Notes: generated by a model not told the origin, from the letters alone. DNA of 64,000 bases from Malonomonas sp036526255 (GCA_036526255.1 DATCYW010000006.1:20503-84502), one strand, 5' to 3'. Numbered from the stretch's first letter, positions 43,196 to 51,983 are shown. A program made the numbers and translations.

Positions 43196-45769
43196 ATGAA
43201 CAATCGATCTGAGCAGCCGCCCCCAGAGGAGACTCAGCAGAATAAGCTTGGCACCTTTGCCGGCGTCTTTACCCCGAGCGTTTTGACGATTCTCGGCATT
43301 ATCCTGTTTATGCGGCTTGGTTACGTCGTTGGTTCCGCCGGCCTGCAGCAGGCGCTGTTGATTATTCTGCTGGCCAATACCATCTCGGTGTTGACCAGCA
43401 TTTCACTGTCGGCGATCGCCACCAACCTGACCGTGCGTGGCGGTGGTGACTACTACCTGATCTCCCGTACCCTTGGGCTGGAGTTCGGCGGTGCCCTCGG
43501 CCTGGTGCTGTTTCTGGCCCAGGCGGTGTCGATCGGTTTTTATTGCATCGGTTTCGGCGAGGTGTTTGCCGGCTTGCTGGGGATGGGCGGGACCGCCGCG
43601 CAGATTATCGCGCTGCTGGCGATCGCTGGGCTGTTCGTGCTTGCCTGGCAGGGGGCCGACTGGGCGACCCGCTTTCAATACGGGGTCATGGCGATCCTCT
43701 GTCTGGCGCTGATTTCCTTTTTTCTCGGCGGCCTGGCGCATTGGGAGACCGATCTGTTGCAGGCGAACTGGCAGCCGTCGCTCGAGAGTCCCGGCTTCTG
43801 GGTGCTGTTCGCGGTATTTTTCCCGGCCGTCACCGGATTTACCCAGGGAGTGAGCATGTCGGGGGATCTGCGCGATCCGGGCAAAAGTCTGCCGCTGGGA
43901 ACCTTTCTCGCCGTGGGCGTTTCGATTCTGGTCTATTTCGCCGCTGCGCTGTTTTTTGCCGGCAGTCTGCCGCAGGCATCACTGACCAGTGATTTCTCAG
44001 CGATGAACCGGGTCGCCTGGCTGCCGGTGCTGATCACCGCCGGGGTGTTCGCCGCAACCCTTTCTTCAGCGATGGCCTCTTTTCTTGGCGCGCCACGGAT
44101 TCTGCAGTCATTGGCGTCAGATAAGATTTTCCCGTTATTAAACCTGTTTGGTAAAGGGGTCGGGCCTGCCAACAATCCGCGTAACGGCGTGCTGTTGGCA
44201 ACGGCCATCGCGGCTTTGACCGTCGGCCTCGGTAACCTGAACCTGATCGCCAGCGTCGTGGCGATGTTCTTTCTGATCTCCTACGGGTTGCTCAACTACG
44301 CGACCTATTTTGAAGCGCGCGCCGCCAGCCCGTCATTTCGACCGCGCTTCAAATGGTTTCACCAGCGCGCCAGTTTGGCCGGGGCGATCATCTGTCTGCT
44401 GGCGATGCTGGCGATTGACTGGAAATCCGGCGCATTGGCTCTGGCGGTCCTGTTTATCCTGTTTCAATATCTGCAGCGTACTGCCAAGCAGAGCCGCTGG
44501 GCTGACAGCCGTCGTTCTTACCACCTGCAACAGGTGCGCGAACATCTGCTGCAGGTCTCGCGCGAACTGGAACATTCCCGCGACTGGCGACCGCAGATTC
44601 TGGCCTTTTCCGATAGTCATGAGCGACGCGTGCGCCTGCTGAAATTTTCTGCCTGGCTTGAAGGCGGCAGCGGTCTGACCACCCTGGTCCGGGTGCTCGA
44701 GGGGAGTGGCGCGCAGCAGGCCCGGCGCAAGGCCGAGGTCGAAGCCGAGCTTCATGAGGATATCGCCGCCAGCGGCGTGCCGGCCTTTCCGTTGGTCGTC
44801 ACCGCCCCCACCTTTGAGCTTGGCGCCGAGCTGTTGTTGCAGTCGTTTGGCATCGGCCCGATAAAGGCCAACACCATTCTGCTCAACCATCACGGTCTGT
44901 ACACCGATGAGTTTTTTACCGAACAGCTGCAAAGCTTCGGCAAGAATCTGCGCACGGCATTGCGGCTGGGCTTCAATCTGGTGCTGCTGGCTGCGGAAGA
45001 GCAGGAGTGGCAGCAGCTGGAAGAACAGCCTGCCGAGCAGCGCCGGATCGATATCTGGTACGAGCAGGGGAGCAGCGGCGCGCTGATGTTGCTGTTGGCG
45101 CACCTGATGATGCGCTCCCCGAGTTGGGAAAAAGCCGAGTTGCGGGTGTTGGGTGCGGTTCAGGCTGAAGATCCGGCGGCGACGGCCGAGGCGCTGCGGC
45201 TCGAGCTGGAACAGGGGCGGATCGCCGCCAAGGCGGTGGTGGTGGAAGATTGCAGCAGCGCCACGATTAGCCGCTATTCAGCAGATGCCAGCCTGGTGTT
45301 TTTACCCTTGAGTTTGAAGGCCGGGCAGATCATCGACTGTGCCGGCGGGGCGGTCGACAGTCTCTTGGCGCAACTGCCGCTGGTGGCGCTGGTGGTCGCT
45401 GCCGAACAGATCACCCTGGATGCCGAACCGGAAGAGGGCAGCGCCGGCCTGCTGGCAGAGGCCGAAGATGCCTTGGCCGCAGCGCAGGAGCGTTCCAAGC
45501 GGGCCGAAGCGGAGGTGCAGGAGACCAGCCAGGCAATCGAGGCGAACCTTAAAGCGTTGCTCGAGGCCCGACAGCAGGGCAATGAAGAGGCCGTCGCCGG
45601 TCTGTATGCCGAACGGGCGACGCTTCACCAGCAGCTGGATAAAGCAACCCGGCGGTCCGCCAAGGCTGAGGCCAAGCTGGATTGGGAGCAGCAGCAGCTG
45701 GATCAGCTGCGGAAGCAACTCCACCTGATTGAAGAGCCTCAAGTTCCGGCGGATGAAAAGCCGGTATAA
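43196..45769 (+). CDS. APC-superfamily transporter, cation-chloride cotransporter-like, with C-terminal coiled coil
   Basis: GGGAG precedes the ATG at 43196; a TTG start at 43175 is unlikely. Twelve helices fill residues ~20-430, with the APC opening GVFTPSVLTILGIILFMRLGYVVG that is characteristic of Na-K-Cl/K-Cl cotransporter relatives. A soluble part (~440-760) resembles the cotransporter C-terminal domain. Residues ~765-850 form a long charged coiled coil (AEDALAAAQERSKRAEAEV, LDKATRRSAKAEAKL). Bacterial members move amino acids or ions; the substrate is open. The coiled coil suggests oligomerisation. Confidence 0.85.
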   Translation: MNNRSEQPPPEETQQNKLGTFAGVFTPSVLTILGIILFMRLGYVVGSAGLQQALLIILLANTISVLTSISLSAIATNLTVRGGGDYYLISRTLGLEFGGALGLVLFLAQAVSIGFYCIGFGEVFAGLLGMGGTAAQIIALLAIAGLFVLAWQGADWATRFQYGVMAILCLALISFFLGGLAHWETDLLQANWQPSLESPGFWVLFAVFFPAVTGFTQGVSMSGDLRDPGKSLPLGTFLAVGVSILVYFAAALFFAGSLPQASLTSDFSAMNRVAWLPVLITAGVFAATLSSAMASFLGAPRILQSLASDKIFPLLNLFGKGVGPANNPRNGVLLATAIAALTVGLGNLNLIASVVAMFFLISYGLLNYATYFEARAASPSFRPRFKWFHQRASLAGAIICLLAMLAIDWKSGALALAVLFILFQYLQRTAKQSRWADSRRSYHLQQVREHLLQVSRELEHSRDWRPQILAFSDSHERRVRLLKFSAWLEGGSGLTTLVRVLEGSGAQQARRKAEVEAELHEDIAASGVPAFPLVVTAPTFELGAELLLQSFGIGPIKANTILLNHHGLYTDEFFTEQLQSFGKNLRTALRLGFNLVLLAAEEQEWQQLEEQPAEQRRIDIWYEQGSSGALMLLLAHLMMRSPSWEKAELRVLGAVQAEDPAATAEALRLELEQGRIAAKAVVVEDCSSATISRYSADASLVFLPLSLKAGQIIDCAGGAVDSLLAQLPLVALVVAAEQITLDAEPEEGSAGLLAEAEDALAAAQERSKRAEAEVQETSQAIEANLKALLEARQQGNEEAVAGLYAERATLHQQLDKATRRSAKAEAKLDWEQQQLDQLRKQLHLIEEPQVPADEKPV

Positions 45770-45778
45770 TGCCCGGAG

Positions 45779-46486
45779 TCAGGAAAACCGGTTCAGCAGC
45801 ACCGGCACCGCCGTTTCGACCCTTAAAATCCGCGGTCCTAGGCTGATCGGGGTGAATCCGCAGTCCTGCAGTTTTTCGACTTCGTAAGGGATAAAGCCGC
45901 CTTCCGGGCCGATCGCCAGAGTGACTGGTCCCTGATTGCCGCTGGGGCAACTGCCGGTCGCGACCGGATGGGCAACGTAAGCGGCCGTATTTGCTGCGAG
46001 TAGCGGCAGTTCGTCTTCGACAAAGGGTTTGAAGCGCTGCCGCAGCTGCACCTGTGGCAGAATGGTGTCGCGGGCCTGTTCCAGTCCGAGCAGCAGCTGT
46101 TCCTGCAACTTCTCCGGTTGCAGCAGCGGGCTGCCCCAGAAGCTTTTTTCGACCCGGTAACTGTTGAGCAGGTAGAGTTGTTTGACGCCGAGCGAAGTGA
46201 CGCATTGCAGCACCCGCTTGAGCATTTTCGGGCGCGGCAGCGCCAGCAGCAGAGTGATCGGTAGGGGCGGCGGCGGAGGTTGATCGAGGCAGATTTCCAG
46301 CTCAAGCTTTTCATCATCCAGCACGAGAACCTTGCCGGTCCCGATCAAACCATTCAGCTTGCCGACCCGCAGGCTGTCGCCGACTGCGGCGCGATGGACC
46401 TCCAGTACATGTTCCCGTCGGCGGCCGCTCAGTCGAACCCGGTCATCAGCAATAAAATCATCATTATGCAAGAGAATCAAATTCAT
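45779..46486 (-). CDS. rsmE: 16S rRNA (uracil-1498-N3)-methyltransferase RsmE
   Basis: A PUA-like N-terminal domain (HVLEVHRAAVGDSLRVG) is followed by a SPOUT domain with the knot motifs LAIGPEGGFIPYEVEKL and SLGPRILRVETAVPVLL, the RsmE hallmarks. The start at 46486 (MNLILLHND) matches the family start; a frame to 46522 adds 12 residues. It uses SAM to methylate U1498 of 16S rRNA. It is convergent with the APC transporter, nine bases apart. Confidence 0.93.
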   Translation of the reverse strand: MNLILLHNDDFIADDRVRLSGRRREHVLEVHRAAVGDSLRVGKLNGLIGTGKVLVLDDEKLELEICLDQPPPPPLPITLLLALPRPKMLKRVLQCVTSLGVKQLYLLNSYRVEKSFWGSPLLQPEKLQEQLLLGLEQARDTILPQVQLRQRFKPFVEDELPLLAANTAAYVAHPVATGSCPSGNQGPVTLAIGPEGGFIPYEVEKLQDCGFTPISLGPRILRVETAVPVLLNRFS

Positions 46487-46664
46487 CTTCGTCGTTCGTC
46501 GGGTCAGAGTTGCAGGCGCCATTCGCCTGGAGAAAACGTTGTGCCGTCCAGTTGCCTGAGCAGTTGCAACGCTGACTATAGCAACCCTGACGGATGAATG
46601 CGGATAAAAAACCTTATGTTAAGCTTTGATATTCGATTCCTAACCCCGTGTTCGGAGGTGAGCG

Positions 46665-47876
46665 ATGCTGACACCCCAGCAGATCGAGTTTGCGGCTGAG
46701 AACCTGAAAGGCATCATTCGCAAGACAGAACTGATTCATTCCCCCTTCTTTTCCGAGACCCTCGATACTCCCGTCTATTTCAAATGTGAAAATCTGCAGC
46801 ACACCGGCTCGTTCAAGCTGCGTGGTGCCTATCATTTTCTTTCGCAACAATCCCCGCAACAGCTGGCCGCCGGGGTGATCACCGCCTCGGCCGGCAATCA
46901 TGCCCAGGGGTTGGCGCGTGCCGCCAGCCTGCTCGACTGCCCCTGCCGGGTGGTCATGCCGGTCGGCACGCCGCTGGCCAAAGAGCTGGCGACCATCGAG
47001 TATGGCGCAACGGTCGAACTTTACGGCGACAGCTTTGATGAGTCGGTCGCCCGGGCCAGACAGTTGGCCGAGAGTGACGAACTGCTCTATGTCCCCGCCT
47101 TTGACGATGAGTTGATCATGGCCGGGCAGGGGACCATCGGTCTGGAGATTCTGACCCAGCTGCGCGACCTGCAAAACCTGATTGTGCCGATCGGCGGCGG
47201 CGGTTTGATCGCCGGTATCGCCACGGCCGTCAAAGCCAGAAAACCGAACGTCAGAATTATCGGCGTCGAGGCGGCCAGCGCTGCCAGTGCGCAGGCGGCG
47301 CGGCGTAAAGGGCGACCGGTCAAGGTGGCCGGACGCGGCCATTCGCTGGCTGACGGTATCGCCGTCAAAAAAGTCGGAGAGCTGACCTTTCCGATCATCG
47401 AAGTGCTGGTCGATGCGATTGTCAGTGTTGACGAGGAATCGATCGCCATGGCGATCGTCAGCATGATGGAGAAGAGCAAGCTGGTGGTCGAAGGCGCCGG
47501 CGCGGCCGGATTGGCGGCGTTGCTCAGCGGGGTGACCCCGCCTTGTAAGGGGCCAACGGTCTGCCTGCTCTCTGGCGGCAATCTGGATGTGCAGACCATG
47601 TCGCGGGTGGTCGAGCGGGGCATGCTGGCCGAAGGGCGCTATCTCAAGTTACGGCTGGAGATGATCGACATGCCAGGCGCGCTGGCCAAGCTGACCGGGG
47701 TCCTCAGTCAGATCGGCGCGAACATCTTTCAGGTCAGTCACGACCGGCATAAGTCATCGCTGCCGCTCGGTGAGGCTGAAGTGATCCTCGAACTGGAAAC
47801 CCGCGGTCCCGGGCACATCGAAGAGATCCTGCTGGTGCTCGAAGAGGCGGGTTACCGGCCGGAGGTGTTGCGTTAA
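46665..47876 (+). CDS. ilvA: Threonine ammonia-lyase with ACT domain
   Basis: A PLP fold-type II enzyme with Lys51 in TGSFKLRGAY, SAGNHAQGLA and the phosphate cup GGGGLIAGIA; residues ~325-403 form one ACT domain (IDMPGALAKLTGVLSQIGANIFQVSHDR). This 403-residue layout is the short, single-ACT form found in many Bacillota and deltaproteobacteria. It deaminates L-threonine to 2-oxobutanoate for isoleucine synthesis or threonine breakdown. GGAGG lies upstream. The gene is monocistronic. Confidence 0.93.
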   Translation: MLTPQQIEFAAENLKGIIRKTELIHSPFFSETLDTPVYFKCENLQHTGSFKLRGAYHFLSQQSPQQLAAGVITASAGNHAQGLARAASLLDCPCRVVMPVGTPLAKELATIEYGATVELYGDSFDESVARARQLAESDELLYVPAFDDELIMAGQGTIGLEILTQLRDLQNLIVPIGGGGLIAGIATAVKARKPNVRIIGVEAASAASAQAARRKGRPVKVAGRGHSLADGIAVKKVGELTFPIIEVLVDAIVSVDEESIAMAIVSMMEKSKLVVEGAGAAGLAALLSGVTPPCKGPTVCLLSGGNLDVQTMSRVVERGMLAEGRYLKLRLEMIDMPGALAKLTGVLSQIGANIFQVSHDRHKSSLPLGEAEVILELETRGPGHIEEILLVLEEAGYRPEVLR

Positions 47877-47889
47877 CGACCGTTGTTTT

Positions 47890-48459
47890 TCAGCGATGTG
47901 GTCCCGGCTGCCAGCGGATGTCGGCTTTGCCGTAATCGTTACAGAGCCGCGCCCAGACGAAGCAGAGATCAGAGAGGCGGTTGAGAAAACGCAGACAACA
48001 GGGGTTGACCTCGACGCCGGTTTCGAGCAGCGCGACCAGCTCGCGCTCGCAGCGGCGGGTGACGGTGCGGGCCAGGTGCAGGGTCGCGGCGGCGCGGGTA
48101 CCGCCGGGCAGCACGAAATTTTCGGCCGGTTCCAGCTGCTGGTTGGTCTCCTGTAGCCAGTTCTCGAGCAGGTCGATCTGAAACTGGCGGACGTTGGGTA
48201 TCTGCTTCGCCAGTTCGCTGTCGGGCGGGGTGGCCAACTCGCAGCCGAGATCGAAGAGTTCATTCTGCAGTTGCAGCAGTTTTTCCCGCAATCCCTCCGG
48301 CAGTTCCTCGCAACGCACCATCCCCAGCACCGAGTTCAGTTCATCCACGGTTCCGTACGTGATCACCCGCTGTGAGCATTTTGCCACCCGGCTGCCGTCC
48401 ACCAGGCTGGTTTCGCCCTTATCACCACCACGCGTCATAATCTTGTCGAGTCTCGGCAT
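47890..48459 (-). CDS. Cob(I)alamin adenosyltransferase, PduO type
   Basis: The 189 residues carry the PduO/MMAB pattern: TRGGDKGETSLVDGSRVAK for ATP, YGTVDELNSVLGM, FDLGCELATP, and the helix FVLPGGTRAAATLHLARTVTRRCERE followed by NRLSDLCFVWAR. It transfers the adenosyl group of ATP to cob(I)alamin, making coenzyme B12. The gene is convergent with ilvA, 13 bases apart. A B12-binding radical SAM enzyme also occurs in the window, though the two need not be linked. Confidence 0.93.
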   Translation of the reverse strand: MPRLDKIMTRGGDKGETSLVDGSRVAKCSQRVITYGTVDELNSVLGMVRCEELPEGLREKLLQLQNELFDLGCELATPPDSELAKQIPNVRQFQIDLLENWLQETNQQLEPAENFVLPGGTRAAATLHLARTVTRRCERELVALLETGVEVNPCCLRFLNRLSDLCFVWARLCNDYGKADIRWQPGPHR

Positions 48460-48543
48460 CTTTTGTCTCCTTGGTTGTCGCTTTATAGCTTAACGGAACG
48501 GTCGTTTATTTGCCACGTCCGAACTCTGTACTGTGACGGACTT

Positions 48544-48561
48544 TTTTGCAGAACTGCAAAA
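48544..48561. promoter_or_regulatory. Palindrome copy 1, candidate activator site
   Basis: TTTTGCAGAACTGCAAAA is a perfect 8+8 palindrome with a two-base centre. The identical 18 bases recur at 52084-52101. This copy lies about 244 bp upstream of the -24 element of the OFA transporter promoter. Confidence 0.65.
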
Positions 48562-48588
48562 CGGCGCTGTGTCGCTTCGCGAGAATGC

Positions 48589-48662
48589 AAAACCCTGTTT
48601 GTCGTATACCGTTTGAGGGGGCAGCTGTCCAGCTTTGCCCCGTAGAATACAGGGTTTTTTTG
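48589..48662 (+). terminator. Structured element ending in a T-run
   Basis: AAAACCCTGT (48589-48598) pairs with ACAGGGTTTT (48649-48658) and T-residues follow. Inside is a second hairpin, GGGGCA...TGCCCC (48618-48641). No coding gene precedes it on the plus strand, so it may end a small RNA or act in a long leader. Confidence 0.45.
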
Positions 48663-48714
48663 TCAAACAGTTTTCCCGCCCCGTTGTTCTCCCGTTGTTT
48701 TTCTTCCTCTTCTG

Positions 48715-48732
48715 TTTTGCACCTCTGCAAAA
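48715..48732. promoter_or_regulatory. Palindrome copy 2, candidate activator site
   Basis: TTTTGCACCTCTGCAAAA has the same arms TTTTGCA/TGCAAAA and the same four-base spacing as copies 1 and 3, with a different centre. It lies 72 bp upstream of the -24 element, a standard position for a sigma-54 activator. Confidence 0.65.
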
Positions 48733-48804
48733 AACGCGTTTTTCAGTCCAATGCTGGACCCTGTCTAAGTTGCCTAAATAACAGGTAAAATTGTTTTTTC
48801 AACT

Positions 48805-48820
48805 TGGTACGGCGGTTGCG
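48805..48820 (+). promoter_or_regulatory. Sigma-54 (-24/-12) promoter of the OFA transporter
   Basis: TGGTACGGCGGTTGCG matches TGGCACG-N4-TTGCW at 10 of 12 fixed positions, with GG and GC separated by exactly ten bases. The predicted transcript start is near 48831, upstream of the ribosome site at 48862. Confidence 0.72.
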
Positions 48821-48873
48821 ATAAGTCTGGTTGACGAATGGTTCGTCGAAAGACTTTCGCGTGGGAGGACGCC

Positions 48874-49206
48874 ATGTCGGTTTGTCCCTATTACGGCCAA
48901 AATGAAGAGTTCTGTGACGTGGGCGCCGATTACATTTCGCCCCACGATGTCAAAACGATCTCGCATTTCTGCTCCTGCCACTTCAGTGACTGCGACAAGT
49001 TTCAACAGTTGCTGGCGTATCACCCGGAAGGGCTGAGGCAGGGGACCGCACTGCAAAACCAGAACCGGATCAGCTTTCCGCAGCCGCGCGTCTACAACCG
49101 TCCGCCGATCCGTCTTAAATTCCGCAACAAATGGCCGTTGTCGTTCCGGCTTCGTTACATCAGTTCCCGTTGTCATTCTATTGAACCATTGAGAGAGGAG
49201 TCCGTC
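48874..49206 (+). CDS. Cysteine-rich segment in frame with the downstream MFS transporter
   Basis: GGGAGG precedes ATG 48874. About 45 residues carry five Cys (CPYYGQNEEFC, then HFCSCHFSDC), a pattern seen in small deltaproteobacterial proteins and suited to metal or Fe-S binding. The next ~65 residues are Arg-rich without a known fold. No stop separates it from the transporter at 49207, so it can be read as a 111-residue N-terminal extension, although the transporter has its own ribosome site. Either this is a true fusion, or an upstream protein lost its stop through a frameshift; a one-base shift near 49035 would end it. Confidence 0.5.
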
Positions 49207-50493
49207 ATGAGTGAAAAAGTAACTAAGAATCTGGGTTGGAGGGTTGTATTGGCCGGAACCGGAATCAATCTGGCGCTGGGGATTCTCTATGCTTACAGCA
49301 TGCTCAAAGGGGAGATCGGCAAGCTGTTCGATGGTGCCGGCGACCCCTATGCTGTGGCCTGTCTGGCTTTTGCTCTGTCGATGATCCTCGGCGGAAAAAT
49401 GCAGGATAAGGTTGGTCCCCGGCTGACGGCGATTCTGGGCGGTCTGCTGGTCGGCGCCGGCTTTCTGGTCTGCTCACAGACCTCCAGTTACTGGGGCTGG
49501 ACGCTCGGTTTCGGCGTGCTCGCCGGCCTTGGTTTCGGCTTCGGTTATTCTGCGGCGACACCCCCTGCGTTGAAATGGTTTTCGTCAGCCAAAACCGGGC
49601 TGATTGCCGGCATCGTCGTCTCCGGTTTCGGCATCGCCCCGGTTTACCTGGCCCCATTCAGTAAATACCTGCTCGGTGCCTACGGTCTGCATCAGACGAT
49701 GATGATCCTCGGCGTCGCCTTTATCGCCATCGTCTGCGGCATGGCGCTGATGGTTGTCAATCCACCGGCCGGCTACCAGCCTGCCGACGCAGCTGCGGCT
49801 GGGGCGGGCGTGGTTGCAGCGAAAAAGAGCGCGGTGGTTGACCGGACCCCTGCGGAAATGTTCAAGGATGGACGTTTTTATACCCTCTGGCTGACCTATT
49901 TCATCGGTGCCGGTGCCGGCCTGATGGTGATCGGCAGCATCGCCGGCATCGCCAAGCAGAGTATGGGTGAAATGGCCTTTATCGCCGTGGCGGTGATGGC
50001 GCTCGGTAACGCCGCCGGGCGGATTGTCGCCGGTGTGCTCTCCGATAAAATCGGTCGCGCCGCGACCTTGACGATTATGCTGGTGTTTCAGGCCGCGCTG
50101 ATGTTCATCGCGATTCCGGTCGTCACCGGCAGCGGTTCCAGCGCCGTTGTCGTGACCCTGCTGGCCACCTTCATCGGTTTCAACTATGGCACCAACCTGT
50201 CGCTGTTCCCCTCCTTCGCCAAGGATTACTGGGGCGCCAAGAACTACGGCATGAACTACGGCATCCTGTTTTCAGCCTGGGGCGTCGGCGCCTTCGTACT
50301 GGTCAAGCTTTCGGCGGCGCTCAATGTCAAGTTCGGCGGCATGACCACCTCCTTTACCGTTGCCGGTATCCTGTTGCTGGTCGGCGCCATGATGGCGCTG
50401 TCGCTTCGGCCGCAGCCGGTTGCAGTCGAGGTTCCGGCAACTGCGCCTGTCGAAGAGGAGGAGCTGGTTCTTCAGGAAATCGCCAACCGCTAG
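49207..50493 (+). CDS. OFA-family MFS transporter (oxalate/formate antiporter-like)
   Basis: AGAGAGGAG precedes ATG 49207, giving 428 residues and 12 helices, the normal size. Family marks: NLALGILYAYSMLKGEIG in TM1, GGKMQDKVGPRLTAILGG in the TM2-3 loop, and GFGFGYSAATPPALKWF. OFA transporters move small carboxylates such as oxalate, formate, lactate or acetate. A sigma-54 promoter and two palindromes lie upstream, and a sigma-54 two-component pair lies 1.8 kb downstream. The frame is open to 48838, joining the Cys-rich segment. Confidence 0.9.
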   Translation: MSEKVTKNLGWRVVLAGTGINLALGILYAYSMLKGEIGKLFDGAGDPYAVACLAFALSMILGGKMQDKVGPRLTAILGGLLVGAGFLVCSQTSSYWGWTLGFGVLAGLGFGFGYSAATPPALKWFSSAKTGLIAGIVVSGFGIAPVYLAPFSKYLLGAYGLHQTMMILGVAFIAIVCGMALMVVNPPAGYQPADAAAAGAGVVAAKKSAVVDRTPAEMFKDGRFYTLWLTYFIGAGAGLMVIGSIAGIAKQSMGEMAFIAVAVMALGNAAGRIVAGVLSDKIGRAATLTIMLVFQAALMFIAIPVVTGSGSSAVVVTLLATFIGFNYGTNLSLFPSFAKDYWGAKNYGMNYGILFSAWGVGAFVLVKLSAALNVKFGGMTTSFTVAGILLLVGAMMALSLRPQPVAVEVPATAPVEEEELVLQEIANR

Positions 50494-50523
50494 CTGGTAG
50501 CAAAACAAGTAAGGCAGGGGGGA

Positions 50524-50554
50524 GGGCCTCGCCGTTTGGCGGGGCCCTTTTTTT
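50524..50554 (+). terminator. Rho-independent terminator of the OFA transporter
   Basis: GGGCCTCGCC (50524-50533) pairs with GGCGGGGCCC (50538-50547), four-base loop, then seven T. Confidence 0.92.
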
Positions 50555-50655
50555 ATCCGCAACCGGAGGACAGAACTGTTTTTCCCCCGGCGGTTTACAT
50601 CCGGCTTATTAGTGCTACTCTTACTGATAACCCTAGCGCAAAGGAGGAAGGCAAT

Positions 50656-50739
50656 ATGTCGCTCTCTGAGCCACCAGGTACAGTTGGGAACAGCAGAAAA
50701 CTAAACAGTCATCATGCTTGGATTATCGAAGTCGGATAA
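50656..50739 (+). CDS. Possible small protein (27 aa) with strong ribosome site
   Basis: AAAGGAGGAAGG ends four bases before ATG 50656; the frame runs 27 codons to TAA (MSLSEPPGTVGNS...HHAWIIEVG). There is no family I recognise. The stop codon region lies in a perfect hairpin, GGATTATC (50720-50727) with GATAATCC (50735-50742), and two more hairpins follow. It may be a small protein or the translated part of a regulatory RNA. Confidence 0.4.
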   Translation: MSLSEPPGTVGNSRKLNSHHAWIIEVG

Positions 50740-50784
50740 TCCACAACAGCTTCCCCCGACGGGAAGCACAAAGAAAAGTAATAG

Positions 50785-50825
50785 AACACAAAGAGCCCCG
50801 AAGTTATTTCGGGGCTCTTTGTGTT
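50785..50825. terminator. Strong bidirectional terminator
   Basis: Eighteen base pairs: the arm ending GAGCCCCGAA (50785-50802) pairs with TTCGGGGCTC... (50808-50825), loop GTTAT. A second hairpin, GCTTCCC/GGGAAGC (50749-50767), lies just before it. It separates the small ORF from the convergent membrane protein gene. Confidence 0.85.
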
Positions 50826-50841
50826 TCAGGTAACTGTCTGC

Positions 50842-51219
50842 TCAAGGGGCTGGATCGGAGTGATAGCTGTGTTGGGGCGGATCGTGAAAGATGTAGGCAT
50901 CGACAAAGGAAACGCCGACCGGCTTTAACAGCCAGAGCGCCATCACGCCGACGATCAGCAGGGCCATGAACCAGTTGAGAAACTTGTTGAACAGGTTCCA
51001 GTCGCGTTCGGTGAAGGCTGGCTGGTCGACCTTTTCTTTGCGCGGCAAGTTGCGGGCCGCCCCGCGCATCAGCCTGCCCGAAGAGAGAAAGACAATCGCC
51101 GAAACCATAAATTGCGGCATCACGTCGGTGCCGACAGTTCCGGTCGCCAGTAGGATGGCGTAAAAGACCATGGCCGCCAATCCCAGCAGAGTCATCTGTT
51201 GGCTTAAGTTCACGTTCAA
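50842..51219 (-). CDS. Small membrane protein, unknown function (125 aa)
   Basis: Three probable helices (LLGLAAMVFYAILLATG, FMVSAIVFLSSGRLM and LNWFMALLIVGVMALWLL) are separated by a charged cytoplasmic loop (RGAARNLPRKEKVDQPAF). The C-terminus is His-rich (FHDPPQHSYHSDP). No family is recognised. It follows the SatP-like gene by 63 bp on the same strand, so it is probably cotranscribed from the sigma-54 promoter at 51984 and may be an accessory of that transporter. Confidence 0.72.
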   Translation of the reverse strand: MNVNLSQQMTLLGLAAMVFYAILLATGTVGTDVMPQFMVSAIVFLSSGRLMRGAARNLPRKEKVDQPAFTERDWNLFNKFLNWFMALLIVGVMALWLLKPVGVSFVDAYIFHDPPQHSYHSDPAP

Positions 51220-51282
51220 CTAATGCCTTATTGAGGTCGGGTTTGTTTCAACGGGCTCGTTATTCTTTATAGCGTAACGGCG

Positions 51283-51900
51283 TCAAGGTGCAAGGGTTTC
51301 GTCGGTTTTATCATTCAGTTGGGATTGCCAGCTGCCCCGCGGTAGCCGTGTGCGCCTGAACCACTGGTGATAAAGTTGCGCCAAGGCGGTACAGCCGGCC
51401 GTCAGCCCGCAGATGATTCCGGCAAGACTGCCGAACAGCAGCAGCAGCGGATTCTCTTTCAAGGTTGCCATCGCCAGCAGCAGCAGGCAGACCATCAGTG
51501 TGGCATAGATCAGCTGCAGGGGACGGCTTTGGCGGAAGCTGCCGAGAAACAGCAGCGCCACGAAGAAGCCCCACATACTCAGATAGGCAACCATCGCGAC
51601 CGGGCTGGGGTGTCTGCCGTAGCCGAGCTCGGGGAAAACTTCAAAGCCGATCAATGACAGCCAGAACAGACCGAGTGGCACCAGGGTGGTTCTGGCCGTG
51701 TTCAGCCCCTCAGAGTGGCTGTGCAGACCGGTCAGGATCTGCAGGCCGCCGCCGATCAGCAGGACTGTTCCCAGGCTGGTGACAGGTGGTTGCAGCAGAT
51801 GTATCTGACTGAAGGCGTAGGTGCTGATGGTCAAGGCAAGCGCAAACAGCCCGAGGCTGGGGATTTGGTTGTGCGGAAGATTGGCGGCGAAGTTATTCAT
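51283..51900 (-). CDS. GPR1/FUN34/YaaH (SatP)-like acetate transporter, divergent
   Basis: Six hydrophobic segments in 205 residues, the SatP plan. Family echoes: LGLFALALTIS where SatP has the NPxxLGL motif (here NQIPSLGL, so the NP is altered), GGGLQILTGL with a following GLNTARTT..GLFWLSL. SatP relatives carry acetate or succinate with protons. The assignment is moderate because of the altered motif. It has its own sigma-54 promoter and the same palindrome as the OFA transporter, next to the sigma-54 two-component pair, which supports a carboxylate substrate. Confidence 0.62.
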   Translation of the reverse strand: MNNFAANLPHNQIPSLGLFALALTISTYAFSQIHLLQPPVTSLGTVLLIGGGLQILTGLHSHSEGLNTARTTLVPLGLFWLSLIGFEVFPELGYGRHPSPVAMVAYLSMWGFFVALLFLGSFRQSRPLQLIYATLMVCLLLLAMATLKENPLLLLFGSLAGIICGLTAGCTALAQLYHQWFRRTRLPRGSWQSQLNDKTDETLAP

Positions 51901-51983
51901 AGTCGACCTCCCGGAGAAAAAGTGGGAGAAGGGAAGCCAAGACTCCCTTCTCCCGAATGGAGTTTCTCTACGCAGCTGTTTAC

